A stretch of 64,000 nucleotides of DNA from NCBI RefSeq assembly GCF_002119685.1, contig NZ_CP021108.1, positions 2,232,001 to 2,296,000 on the forward strand, in the 5' to 3' direction. Positions 8,350-16,103 of the stretch are shown one piece after another (position 1 is the stretch's first letter; every line of letters starts with the position of its first letter). Source of the DNA: Bordetella genomosp. 8 (lineage in GTDB: Bacteria > Pseudomonadota > Gammaproteobacteria > Burkholderiales > Burkholderiaceae_B). The notes beneath the pieces were generated by a model. That model worked only from the letters and a program-made list of their open reading frames with translations. It did no database searches and was not told the DNA's origin. The position numbers and the translations under genes were made by a program.

Positions 8350-9212
8350 CAGCCGCCTCGCTTGCCCAGGCTGGCCGCGGCGCCGAGCAGGGGAAGGGCC
8401 ACCCACCACCAGGGCGATTGGCCGTAGGCGACCGCGCCATGCGCCACGCCGACGGCGACGGCGACATTGATGCCCAGGCGTGGCCACAGGAAGACCAGCT
8501 CGGTTGTACCGGAGGATTTGGCGCTGGCCGGTTGCGCGGCGGCGGTGGTCCGCATCGAAGGCGCCGGCGCCGCGACGGGCGTCGTGGCGGACGCGGGGGC
8601 CGATGCAGTGGCTGGCCTGGCGGCAGCCGATGCAACTGACGATGCGGCCGGCGACGCAGTTGAAGCCGCCGACGATGCAACGCCACGCGTGGCCGGCGCC
8701 GACGCGCCGTCCGCACTCGCGGCGGCGCCGGCATCCGGAGCCATGCTGCCATCCAGATGCGCCAGCTCCGCGCGCAGGCGCGCTTCGAACTCGGCAAACA
8801 ACTGCTCCGACCGTTTGCGCACGATTGGATATCCCAGCGACGCCAGCCGGCCCGCCACCTGCATGCTCGCGGCGACATCCAGCTTGCACAAGACATCCGA
8901 GCCGTCGTGCTGCTCGTCCAGGTTCACCACCATCCGCACATCGATGGTCGTCCCCGTCGCCTTGTCGGTGCCCAGCGCCTTCAGCGCCACCTGTCGTTCG
9001 ATCTCATAGGACTCGATCTCGATCTGCGTGGGCACTTCCAGCTTGAACGGCCCGATCTTCTGCCGCATCACCGCGGAGAAAGTCTTGAGTTTTTCCACCT
9101 CCACGACGTTCTCGCAACCGGGTATCAGCGTGGCCACCCGCTTGACGTCGAAGAAAATGTCCCACAACTGCGAGGCGGTCGCGGGCAGCAATGCGTCGAT
9201 TCTGAAATCCAT
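8349..9212 (-). CDS. CoxG-like SRPBCC protein with C-terminal membrane segment
   Basis: START/SRPBCC-fold protein of the CoxG family, 287 residues. Residues 1 to about 150 match the fold, opening with the family's DALLPATASQLWDIFFDVKRVATLIPGCE-like region. A long low-complexity linker rich in Ala, Ser, Thr and Pro (about 155-235) leads to a hydrophobic C-terminal segment (about 240-280) that looks like one or two membrane passes. In carboxydotrophs, CoxG helps place CO dehydrogenase on the membrane. The same role for this hydroxylase, giving electrons a route to the respiratory chain, is a reasonable inference. Confidence 0.85.
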   Translation of the reverse strand: MDFRIDALLPATASQLWDIFFDVKRVATLIPGCENVVEVEKLKTFSAVMRQKIGPFKLEVPTQIEIESYEIERQVALKALGTDKATGTTIDVRMVVNLDEQHDGSDVLCKLDVAASMQVAGRLASLGYPIVRKRSEQLFAEFEARLRAELAHLDGSMAPDAGAAASADGASAPATRGVASSAASTASPAASSVASAAARPATASAPASATTPVAAPAPSMRTTAAAQPASAKSSGTTELVFLWPRLGINVAVAVGVAHGAVAYGQSPWWWVALPLLGAAASLGKRGG

Positions 9213-9290
9213 GGCGTCGTTGTCTGTTTATCGGTGTTCCCGGCGGCGCGTTGGCCGCCGATCGTTATCGGCTCGATGGAGCCGCGGCGC

Positions 9291-11588
9291 TTACTTGTCG
9301 GTCAGGTTCTTGTCTCGCAACGCGCGCCAGACGCGCTCCGGGGTCAGCGGCAGCTCCTTCAGCCGTATCCCCCATCCCTGGAACAGGGCGTTGGCCACCG
9401 CCGGCGCGACGGGGAGGATGGCGCCTTCGCCGCCGCCCCGCGCGCCGAACGGCCCGGGGCCGTCGCCGCTTTCGATCAGCGCCGTGCCCACGTGGTCCGG
9501 CACTTCTTCCATGGTCGGCACCTTGTAGTCGAACAGCGTCCCGTTCACGACTTGGCCGTCTTCGTAGATGTATTCCTCGGACAGCGTGTGGCCCAGGCCC
9601 ATCACCATGGCGCCTTCGTCTTGGCCTTCCGCCGCCTTGGGGTTGATCACATGGCCCAGGTCGGCCGCGCCGCCCGCCCGCAGGACGCGGATCGCGCCGG
9701 TGCCTTCGTCCAGCCCTATCTCGAAGGCGCCCGCGCCGGTTTCCCAGAACAGCGGTTGCAGCTTGAATGCGCCGTCCTTGGTGTTCGGGTTCACGCGTCC
9801 CACGCCCAGGAACTCGCCGGCCGCCATGCCGTGAAAGCGCCGCAGCAGCTCGATGAAGGGCATCTGGCCATTCGGCCCTTCGACCGCGCCTTCGACCAGC
9901 CTGTAGTCATCGGGCGACCCGCCCAGCTCCTGCGCCGCGATATCCCGCACCTGGCGCAGGATGTCCTCGCAGGCGAGTTGCACCGCCAGGCCGATGATCA
10001 CGGTCGAACGGCTGGCCCCCGTGCCCCAGTCATAGGGCGCCTGCAGCGTATCCGGCTGGGCCACGGCGATCATTCGCAGGGGTTGGTTCAGCGTCTTCGC
10101 GGCGATGATGCGCAGCACGCCCCGGCTGCCTTGCCCGATCTCCACCGTGTTCGCGGAGACATTCACAGAGCCATCCGCGCGCAGCCGCACGATGGCGCCA
10201 CCGATCGGCATAATGCCCGGGTCTGTCGCCCCGACCGCGACGCCCAGGCCGCGCCGGCCCTGGTAAGCGGGTTCCGGCAGATTCTTCAACGTGTCCACCG
10301 CGGCGCGCAGCGATCGCCGCATATCGATATCCAGCGGACGCAGGTCGTGCTTGATCGTCTCGCCTTTCTGCGCCAGGTTCAGCATGCGGAACTCGATGGG
10401 GTCCACGCCTATCGCATCGGCGATGATGTCCATCTGCGATTCCGTCGCCCACACCGCCTGCGGCCCGCCGATCGAGCGGAAGGCCGCGCCCGGCACGGTA
10501 TTCGTATAGACGCCGATCGCTTCCAGGCGCAGATTGGGTATGTGGTACGGCCCGATGGCCCGGATCGCGGCCTTCACGGCGATCGCCGGCCCGGTGTCCG
10601 CATACGCGCCCCCATTCAGCACCGCGCGCACCGTCTTGGCGACGATCCTGCCGCCGGCATCGACGGCGGTCTTCAAGGTCACTTCCGCATCCAGCCGCCG
10701 GCAGGTCAGCATCGATTCGGCGATCGTCAGGCAGATGCGCACGGGTGCTTGTGCTTTCCACGACAGCGCCGCCACCAGCGGATCGATCTTCACCGACGCC
10801 TTTCCGCCGAAGCCACCGCCGACGTAGGGCGAGTGCACCCGCACGCAGGCCAGCGGTATGCCCAGCGTCTCCGAACATACGCGCTGGATCGCGGTGGGCG
10901 TCTGGCCACCGCTCCAGATTTCCAGCGAACGCGGCGTCCAGTGCGCCAGGCACACATGGGGCTCCATCGCGTAGTGGAACACCATCGGGAAGGTGAAGGT
11001 GTCCTCGAACACCCTCACGTCGCCCTGGAATGCCTGGTCGACGTTGCCGCTTTCATAGGACCACTGCTGGAACTGGTTGGTCCCGGGTACCGGTGTGCAT
11101 TGCCCCCTGAAGTAATAGTCCTTCAGGACCTCCATGTCTTCATGGACCAGTGCCGCGCCTTCGGCCAGTGCTTCCTGCGCGGTAGTGGAGTGCGGCAGCG
11201 TCTCATAGCTGACGATGATGGCGTCCAGCGCCGCTTCCGCAGTGGCCTCATCGACCGCGGCCACCGCGGCGACCGGATCGCCCACGTAGCGCACCTTGTC
11301 CAGCGCGATCACCGGGCGGTCGCGCAAGGACAGGCCCCAGCGGATCTCGCTGCCCGGCATATCCTTCAGGTCCTCGCCCGTCAGGATGGCGACGACGCCG
11401 GGGATGGCCAGCGCGGCGCTGGTGTCCAGCCTGGCGATACGGGCGTGCGGCACCGTGCTGCGCAGGATCTTCCCGTGCAGCATGTTGGGCACTTCCACAT
11501 CGCTGGCGTACACCGCCGTACCGGTTACCTTCTCCAGGTAATCGGCGCGCGGCTCCGCGCTTAGGGAGAACTGAGGCTTGGCATGCAT
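9291..11588 (-). CDS. molybdenum hydroxylase large subunit, molybdopterin-binding (CoxL/XdhB family)
   Basis: Catalytic subunit of 765 residues that hydroxylates a carbon next to a ring nitrogen or oxidises an aldehyde, using water as oxygen source. The N-terminal a/b hammerhead domain (DYLEKVTGTAVYASDV) is followed by the Mo-binding domains. A glycine-rich GGGFGGK loop binds the cofactor, and the conserved catalytic Glu lies in the C-terminal GARGGGEGAILPVAP motif (about residue 721). CoxG, FAD and Fe-S subunit genes follow on the same strand. With NicX/NicD/NicF-type genes nearby, ring 2- or 6-hydroxylation of a pyridine carboxylate is the best guess. There are no fused cytochrome c domains as in NicB. 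Confidence 0.92.
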   Translation of the reverse strand: MHAKPQFSLSAEPRADYLEKVTGTAVYASDVEVPNMLHGKILRSTVPHARIARLDTSAALAIPGVVAILTGEDLKDMPGSEIRWGLSLRDRPVIALDKVRYVGDPVAAVAAVDEATAEAALDAIIVSYETLPHSTTAQEALAEGAALVHEDMEVLKDYYFRGQCTPVPGTNQFQQWSYESGNVDQAFQGDVRVFEDTFTFPMVFHYAMEPHVCLAHWTPRSLEIWSGGQTPTAIQRVCSETLGIPLACVRVHSPYVGGGFGGKASVKIDPLVAALSWKAQAPVRICLTIAESMLTCRRLDAEVTLKTAVDAGGRIVAKTVRAVLNGGAYADTGPAIAVKAAIRAIGPYHIPNLRLEAIGVYTNTVPGAAFRSIGGPQAVWATESQMDIIADAIGVDPIEFRMLNLAQKGETIKHDLRPLDIDMRRSLRAAVDTLKNLPEPAYQGRRGLGVAVGATDPGIMPIGGAIVRLRADGSVNVSANTVEIGQGSRGVLRIIAAKTLNQPLRMIAVAQPDTLQAPYDWGTGASRSTVIIGLAVQLACEDILRQVRDIAAQELGGSPDDYRLVEGAVEGPNGQMPFIELLRRFHGMAAGEFLGVGRVNPNTKDGAFKLQPLFWETGAGAFEIGLDEGTGAIRVLRAGGAADLGHVINPKAAEGQDEGAMVMGLGHTLSEEYIYEDGQVVNGTLFDYKVPTMEEVPDHVGTALIESGDGPGPFGARGGGEGAILPVAPAVANALFQGWGIRLKELPLTPERVWRALRDKNLTDK

Positions 11589-11631
11589 GGGGTGGTCCCG
11601 GGCCTGAGTGTTGTCTGTGGTTACGGCGGCT

Positions 11632-12609
11632 TCAGTCTTCGAGCGAGATCTTCGAGCGCGCGATCACGTCCTTCCACAAAGCCGTTTCATCGGCCTGGCG
11701 CTTCACGACGGCTTGCGGCGTGCTCGACGCGGGTTCCACGCCGACGGCGCCCAGGCGTTCCTTGACTTCCTTGGACGCCATCGTTTTCGCGATCTGCGGC
11801 ACGACCTTGTCCAGCACGTTCTGCGGCACGCCCTTGGGCGCGTACAGCGCGAACCAGGTCACGGCCTCGAAGCCGGGCAGCACGGTTTCCGCGAGCGTGG
11901 GCACGTCGGGCAAGGCTTCCGACCGCTTGGCGGTCGTCACGGCCAGCGCCTTCAGCTTGCCGGTCTTGATGTACGACAGCACCGCGGGGCCTTGCTCGAT
12001 GGCCATCACCACGCGTTCGGCGATCAGGTCCACCACCATGGGCGAGCTGCCCTTGTACTGGACCGGGAACACATCCACGCCCGCGCGCTGCTTGAACAGC
12101 TCCATGAACACGTGCTGCGAAGTGCCCGTGCCCGCCGACCCGTAGCCGAACTTGCCCGGGTTCTTCTTCAGGTAGGCGATCAGCTCCTGGATGTTGTTCA
12201 CCGGCAGCGACGCCGGCACGACCACATAGGAAGGATTGAAGCCCAGGATCGAGACCGGCTCGATCTTCTGGTAGACGCCTTCCATGCGCTTGCTCAGCAG
12301 CGGCAGGATCGAGAACATCGACGATGCGCCGATCAGCATCGTGTAGCCGTCCGCCGGCGCCCGCGACACGTAGTCCGCCCCGATGATCCCCGACGCGCCG
12401 GCGCGGTTGTCCACCACGGTCGATTGGCCCAACTCGCTCAGCCCCGCCGCCACGGAACGCGCGTACAGGTCCGTCGCGCCGCCGGGCGGGTAGGGCGCCA
12501 CGATTGTGATGGGCTTGCTGGGGTAGGTATCGGCCGCCTGCGCCGTGCCCATCAGGCAAATACCGCACGCGAGGGCCGTGAAAGCCTTCTTCCAACCTGA
12601 GTTGCTCAT
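11632..12609 (-). CDS. Bug/TctC-family periplasmic solute-binding receptor
   Basis: Periplasmic receptor of 325 residues with a signal peptide ending GTAQA, then the family start DTYPSKPITIVAPYPPGG and the DNRAGASG and YVSRAPADGYTM motifs. It is the first gene of the minus-strand run that continues into the molybdenum hydroxylase genes (43-base gap). It diverges from the IclR gene across a 137-base region with several palindromes. The context suggests capture of the pyridine substrate of the cluster. No membrane partner genes are present. Confidence 0.9.
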   Translation of the reverse strand: MSNSGWKKAFTALACGICLMGTAQAADTYPSKPITIVAPYPPGGATDLYARSVAAGLSELGQSTVVDNRAGASGIIGADYVSRAPADGYTMLIGASSMFSILPLLSKRMEGVYQKIEPVSILGFNPSYVVVPASLPVNNIQELIAYLKKNPGKFGYGSAGTGTSQHVFMELFKQRAGVDVFPVQYKGSSPMVVDLIAERVVMAIEQGPAVLSYIKTGKLKALAVTTAKRSEALPDVPTLAETVLPGFEAVTWFALYAPKGVPQNVLDKVVPQIAKTMASKEVKERLGAVGVEPASSTPQAVVKRQADETALWKDVIARSKISLED

Positions 12610-12659
12610 TGTTTACTCCCCTTGAAAGTTGTCCGGGCATGGCGTCCGCGACGCCTGTT

Positions 12660-12718
12660 CGTTCGAACGTTCTGTTCAGAAGAACTGTATTCTGCAGAAC
12701 GGTACGCTACAATGTCAA
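12660..12718. promoter_or_regulatory. divergent IclR/Bug promoter region with stacked palindromes
   Basis: Three symmetric elements lie between the divergent genes: CGTTCGAACG (12660-12669), GTTCT/AGAAC (12669-12673 and 12681-12685) and TTCTGCAGAA (12690-12699). On the minus strand, TTGACA (12718-12713) and CAGAAT (12694-12689), 18 bases apart, form a likely promoter for the Bug-hydroxylase operon. The 17-base stretch 12679-12695 (minus strand) shares 12 of 17 bases with the palindrome upstream of the nicD-like gene. On the plus strand TACAAT (12708-12713) is a possible -10 for the IclR gene. Overlap with the promoter fits repression. Confidence 0.55.
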
Positions 12719-12746
12719 CTAGGACATGCACTAAATCGAGCAAAAA

Positions 12747-13514
12747 ATGTCGGAAGAACCGGAAAGCGACACCAAGGCCGGTGGCGTCGCCGCGGTGGAA
12801 CGAGCGATCGCCATACTCAACGCCTTCCGCGCGGGGGACAGCTCCCTGACGCTGAACGAGCTCGCGCGTCGGACCAAGATGTACAAGAGCACCATCCTGC
12901 GGCTGCTGACCACGCTGGTCCAGGAGCACTGCATCGTGCGCCTGGACGACGGCAGTTATCAGTTGGGCTCGATGCTCTTGCATTGGGGCGGGCTGTATCA
13001 GTCGGCCTTGCGCCTGGACGACCACGTGCCGCCCATCCTGCGTCGCCTGGTGCAGGAGACGGAAGAGGGCGCGTCTTTCTTCACCCGCGAAGGCAATCAC
13101 CGGGTGTGTCTATTTCGCGTCGACTCGCCGCGCTCCATCCGGGATCACATCCGTACCGGGGATCTGGTGCCGCTGGACAAGGGCGCGGCCGGCCGCGTGC
13201 TGACGGCCTTTGATCCGACGATGACGCCGCCGTCCAGGACGCCCGAGCAGCCCTACATCATCACGGTCGGCGAACGCGAGCCCGATATCGCCGCCATCGC
13301 GGCGCCGGTATTCGGCCCGCAGAAGAATTTGCGCGGCGCGCTGGCCCTGTCCGGTCCGGCGGCGCGGTTCTCGGTCGAATTGCTGCCATCCATGTCCACC
13401 CGCCTGTTGGCGGCTGCCGCCGACCTGACGCGCCGGCTGGGCGGGGATGCTTCGACATTCGAAAGCTGGCAGGCCAAGAGCAGGCCTGCTGCTTTGGGAG
13501 AAACGGCGAGCTGA
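12747..13514 (+). CDS. IclR-family transcriptional regulator of the pyridine cluster
   Basis: IclR-type regulator of 255 residues. The winged helix (about 15-75, with ELARRTKMYKSTILRLLTTL) is followed by the IclR effector domain, including GDLVPLDKGAAGRVLTAF. It diverges from the Bug gene and is embedded between the two minus-strand halves of the cluster, so it almost certainly regulates both. Repeated AGAA-N5-TTCT sites over two promoters support this. It is clearly paralogous to the IclR protein at 52383 (both share the GVAAVxRA opening, YKST helix and DGSYQLG wing). The effector is unknown; a pathway substrate or intermediate is likely. Confidence 0.9.
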   Translation: MSEEPESDTKAGGVAAVERAIAILNAFRAGDSSLTLNELARRTKMYKSTILRLLTTLVQEHCIVRLDDGSYQLGSMLLHWGGLYQSALRLDDHVPPILRRLVQETEEGASFFTREGNHRVCLFRVDSPRSIRDHIRTGDLVPLDKGAAGRVLTAFDPTMTPPSRTPEQPYIITVGEREPDIAAIAAPVFGPQKNLRGALALSGPAARFSVELLPSMSTRLLAAAADLTRRLGGDASTFESWQAKSRPAALGETAS

Positions 13515-13521
13515 CCGCGTG

Positions 13522-13543
13522 GGTGCGCCATGTGTGGCGCACC
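13522..13543. terminator. stem-loop between the convergent IclR and nicX-like genes
   Basis: GGTGCGCCA (13522-13530) and TGGCGCACC (13535-13543) form a perfect 9-bp stem with a TGTG loop, seven bases after the IclR stop. It is followed by GTTTG rather than a long T run. Its place between two convergent genes fits a bidirectional terminator. Confidence 0.6.
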
Positions 13544-13600
13544 GTTTGCGATGTTCTCTATGTCGTGCCGGCGTGTCGCTCTACGTCGCGCCGCGTATCG

Positions 13601-14644
13601 TCAAGCGTGACGCTCAACGCGCATTTCAGGATGCACGACCTCGCCATCTTGCAGGATCTGCGTATCGTCCAGCCACAGGCTGCACTGCCGCATCGGCAAA
13701 TCCAGATGGCAAGCCGTATCGTTATCCCCACCCACTTCCAGGTTGGGGCCGAGCGAGAAGAGCACATTCCCATAGAACGCCAGCGCGTTCATCACGTGCT
13801 CGCTCGGCAGCTGGCGCGTCACGGCAAACTGGTACCACCGCGCCTGCTCGTTCAGCCCCCAGCCGATATGCGAAATCGCATACGCCCGTGGGTCATGGAA
13901 GCTCTTGATATAGCTGTCGATCAGCTGCGCATCCATCCCTGAGCCGGATATGTCCGTGACATAGCCGTCCTTGATCTTCAGCGTCACCGCCGATTCCACG
14001 TACTTCTTGAACGCGCATAGGACATCGCCGGGTTGTAGGACGACCGTGCCGTTCACCCCGCCATCATTCCCCTGCGTGAACGAAAACCCGGAAGGGAAGT
14101 GATCCCACCGCCCGGGCTCGTAGGTATACCCGTACTCGGAAATCACGGGGTACTGCCCCAGTGCGTAGGTCACGTCAGTGCCAGCCGCGGAGGTAAACCG
14201 CAGCTGCTTCGCCTGCTCCATGATCTGCTTCGCATACTCCACGCGCCGCCGCAGATCTTCCGTCGGGAACATCTGCTTCAGCACATGGAACGGCTCCATC
14301 ACCCGAAGGATCCGTACGCCGGCCGCCTGAATCTCCGCCTGTTCCCGCGAAAACAGCAGGCCCACCATGTCGATAACCATGTTGGCGGACTTCAGAGTCT
14401 TCATCGCCAGCTCATTGCCCACCAGCGGATGGCGACCCTGCACCCCCACGGCATTCTGCTGCTCGCGGCGCACGTTCAAGTTGAAGGCCTTCGCCCCCAG
14501 CCGCTGCGCGGCCGCCATGAAGGCATAGGCGTTGTCCTGCCATTCATCCTCGGCGGTCAACACGATCACCGTCTCGCCGGTCTTGACGCGGCACAGCGAT
14601 AGTTCCTTGGTGAAGAGCTCCAGTACTTCCGCATCGAGTTTCAA
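13601..14644 (-). CDS. nicX: 2,5-dihydroxypyridine 5,6-dioxygenase (NicX-like, M29 aminopeptidase fold)
   Basis: Non-haem Fe(II) extradiol-type dioxygenase of 347 residues that opens 2,5-dihydroxypyridine to N-formylmaleamate. It matches recalled Pseudomonas NicX along its length. Shared blocks include YPVISEYGYTYEPGRWDHFP (about 165-184), ISHIGWGL (about 257-264) and GPNLEVGG...ACHLDLPMR (about 299-319). The iron ligands of NicX (two His and one Asp) correspond here to His259, His313 and Asp315, all present. The fold is that of leucyl aminopeptidase family M29, and automatic annotation may call it a peptidase. It follows the nicD-like gene by 33 bases. Confidence 0.85.
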   Translation of the reverse strand: MKLDAEVLELFTKELSLCRVKTGETVIVLTAEDEWQDNAYAFMAAAQRLGAKAFNLNVRREQQNAVGVQGRHPLVGNELAMKTLKSANMVIDMVGLLFSREQAEIQAAGVRILRVMEPFHVLKQMFPTEDLRRRVEYAKQIMEQAKQLRFTSAAGTDVTYALGQYPVISEYGYTYEPGRWDHFPSGFSFTQGNDGGVNGTVVLQPGDVLCAFKKYVESAVTLKIKDGYVTDISGSGMDAQLIDSYIKSFHDPRAYAISHIGWGLNEQARWYQFAVTRQLPSEHVMNALAFYGNVLFSLGPNLEVGGDNDTACHLDLPMRQCSLWLDDTQILQDGEVVHPEMRVERHA

Positions 14645-14677
14645 TCGCGGTCCCCTCTATAGTTGGAAAGTGTGCGG

Positions 14678-15481
14678 CTAGCGGTGCCTGGACAGAATGC
14701 CGGCCAGCGCTTGTTTGAATGCGTCGAAGTTCTCGGCCTGCATCTGGTGGCCGACGCCGGGCAGGCGAACGGCGTGCAGGTCGCTGCGTAGCTGCTTCAT
14801 CTTGGCGATGTCGTCGTCAGATACGACGCCGCCGTCCCCGGCGCAAAGCAGGGAAACGGGTTCCTTAGTCTTCGCCAGGTCCGCGAAGATATCCTGGTTA
14901 TGGAAGTCGTCGTAGGCCACGTGCACCGCGCGTTCATCGCAGGTGGACAGCCATTCGGCGCGGAGCCGCTGCAAGTCTTCCGGCCACGGGGCGGCTTTGC
15001 TGCGTTGTATCGCTTCGAGCGCTTCGCCGCGATGTGCTGCCCTTAACAGATCCACCGTCCGGGCTTTAGGCACAGGGTAGGGGCGGCGGCCCGGCCCGCT
15101 GGTAGGCGGGTCTATCAGAACCAACCCGCCGAAGACCCCCGGCGTTTGCGCCGCCGCTCGCAATGCAATGCGACCGCCCATGGAGTGGCCCAGCACGATG
15201 GGCTGATGGAGGCCGCGTGCCTGGATGAAGGACACCACGTCCTGCGCGCATGCATCGACGCCATAGTCCAGATGCGGGCCAGCCTCGCCCAAGCCTCGGC
15301 CTCTTACATCGAGAACGTAGCAGTCGTGCTCCGCGCATAGCCATTCGCCAACGTGGCTCCACAGGATCGCGGGACTGACGATGCCCGGGACAATGACCGC
15401 GGCAGGGCGGTCGCCGGAGAAGTGCAGGTAGTGCTGCCGGATGCCATTCGCCCGTATATGCGCGCCTGTTCCTTGGATCAC
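14678..15481 (-). CDS. nicD: alpha/beta hydrolase, probable N-formylmaleamate deformylase (NicD-like)
   Basis: Alpha/beta hydrolase of 267 residues, expected to split N-formylmaleamate into maleamate and formate. The oxyanion region (IVPGIVSP), the LDVRGRGLGE strand-turn and the nucleophile elbow GHSMGG (Ser in a G-x-S-x-G) are clear, and a late His in GVGHQMQAE completes the triad. I chose the GTG at 15481 because AAGGA lies just upstream; a TTG at 15529 would add 16 residues without a ribosome site. First gene of the nicD-nicX pair, preceded by a good promoter with an overlapping palindrome. Confidence 0.82.
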   Translation of the reverse strand: MIQGTGAHIRANGIRQHYLHFSGDRPAAVIVPGIVSPAILWSHVGEWLCAEHDCYVLDVRGRGLGEAGPHLDYGVDACAQDVVSFIQARGLHQPIVLGHSMGGRIALRAAAQTPGVFGGLVLIDPPTSGPGRRPYPVPKARTVDLLRAAHRGEALEAIQRSKAAPWPEDLQRLRAEWLSTCDERAVHVAYDDFHNQDIFADLAKTKEPVSLLCAGDGGVVSDDDIAKMKQLRSDLHAVRLPGVGHQMQAENFDAFKQALAGILSRHR

Positions 15482-15559
15482 TCTTTTTCCTTGGCAGCTT
15501 TGCTGCGAGCTGGGGCTGTGCGCGATCAACGGGCTCGCGCTTACATTGCGTTATGCATA

Positions 15560-15597
15560 GTAGAACGTAATTCTACCAAACAGAAGGCGATAGTCAA
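15560..15597 (-). promoter_or_regulatory. nicD-nicX promoter with overlapping IclR-type operator
   Basis: On the minus strand TTGACT (15597-15592) and TAGAAT (15575-15570) are separated by 16 bases, a good sigma-70 promoter. A perfect inverted repeat, GTAGAA-N5-TTCTAC (15560-15576), covers the -10 box. The same AGAA-N5-TTCT core occurs at the Bug promoter of the cluster, so the local IclR protein probably represses both. Confidence 0.65.
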
Positions 15598-15766
15598 TCT
15601 TTGCCGACGTTGTGCCAATGACCCATTTCCTTTTGAAAAGTGTCATCAGCACGCTTGGCACCGTTGAGCATCTGTATCTTCTTGCATAGGATGTGAACAA
15701 ATATCTCAGAAGCTGTAGTGCAAGGCCAGGGTTACGCGAATCAAGCCAACGATAGGGATACGCGCT

Positions 15767-16099
15767 TTGATTTACCAATGCGGCAATTGCAGCAAGACAA
15801 CCTTCGAGACGATGTGCCCGACATGCACGCCGTCCCAACCTGCCGCTGCTTCCCCCAACCTGGTGCCCCCGCAGCTCATTCCGCTGGATCCCTCCTTCTA
15901 TTCCGAATTCCAATACCAGTCGAAAGGCTTCATCAAGGACTTCCTTGGGAAAAAGAAAGAGCAGGCCCAGCTCAATGACCTGCTGAATAGCGTCTTGAGG
16001 ATGTCCGCAGAGCTCAAGACGCCGTACTTCACTAAATTAACCCGGTCCAATAGCTTTGGTGCTGTTTCGGCCTTCGTCGTTTACCGACGAGAGTGGTGA
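15767..16099 (+). CDS. small zinc-ribbon-like protein of unknown function
   Basis: Hypothetical 110-residue protein. The first 20 residues contain C-x2-C (CGNC) and C-x2-C (CPTC) pairs that look like a treble-clef or zinc-ribbon knuckle. A Pro-rich spacer and a Lys/Glu-rich helical part (GFIKDFLGKKKEQAQLNDLL) follow. The start is TTG with AGGGA eight bases upstream; no ATG lies before the first Cys, so this start is needed to keep the knuckle. It ends four bases before the HNH nuclease gene, suggesting one operon. First gene of the AT-richer island. Confidence 0.5.
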   Translation: MIYQCGNCSKTTFETMCPTCTPSQPAAASPNLVPPQLIPLDPSFYSEFQYQSKGFIKDFLGKKKEQAQLNDLLNSVLRMSAELKTPYFTKLTRSNSFGAVSAFVVYRREW

Positions 16100-16103
16100 T
16101 GCG

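Noticed and set aside
8757..11564. 935-codon plus-strand open frame opposite the molybdenum hydroxylase large subunit
   Set aside because: It is the reverse shadow of a well-supported gene with catalytic motifs; its own product is His/Arg-rich with no motifs.
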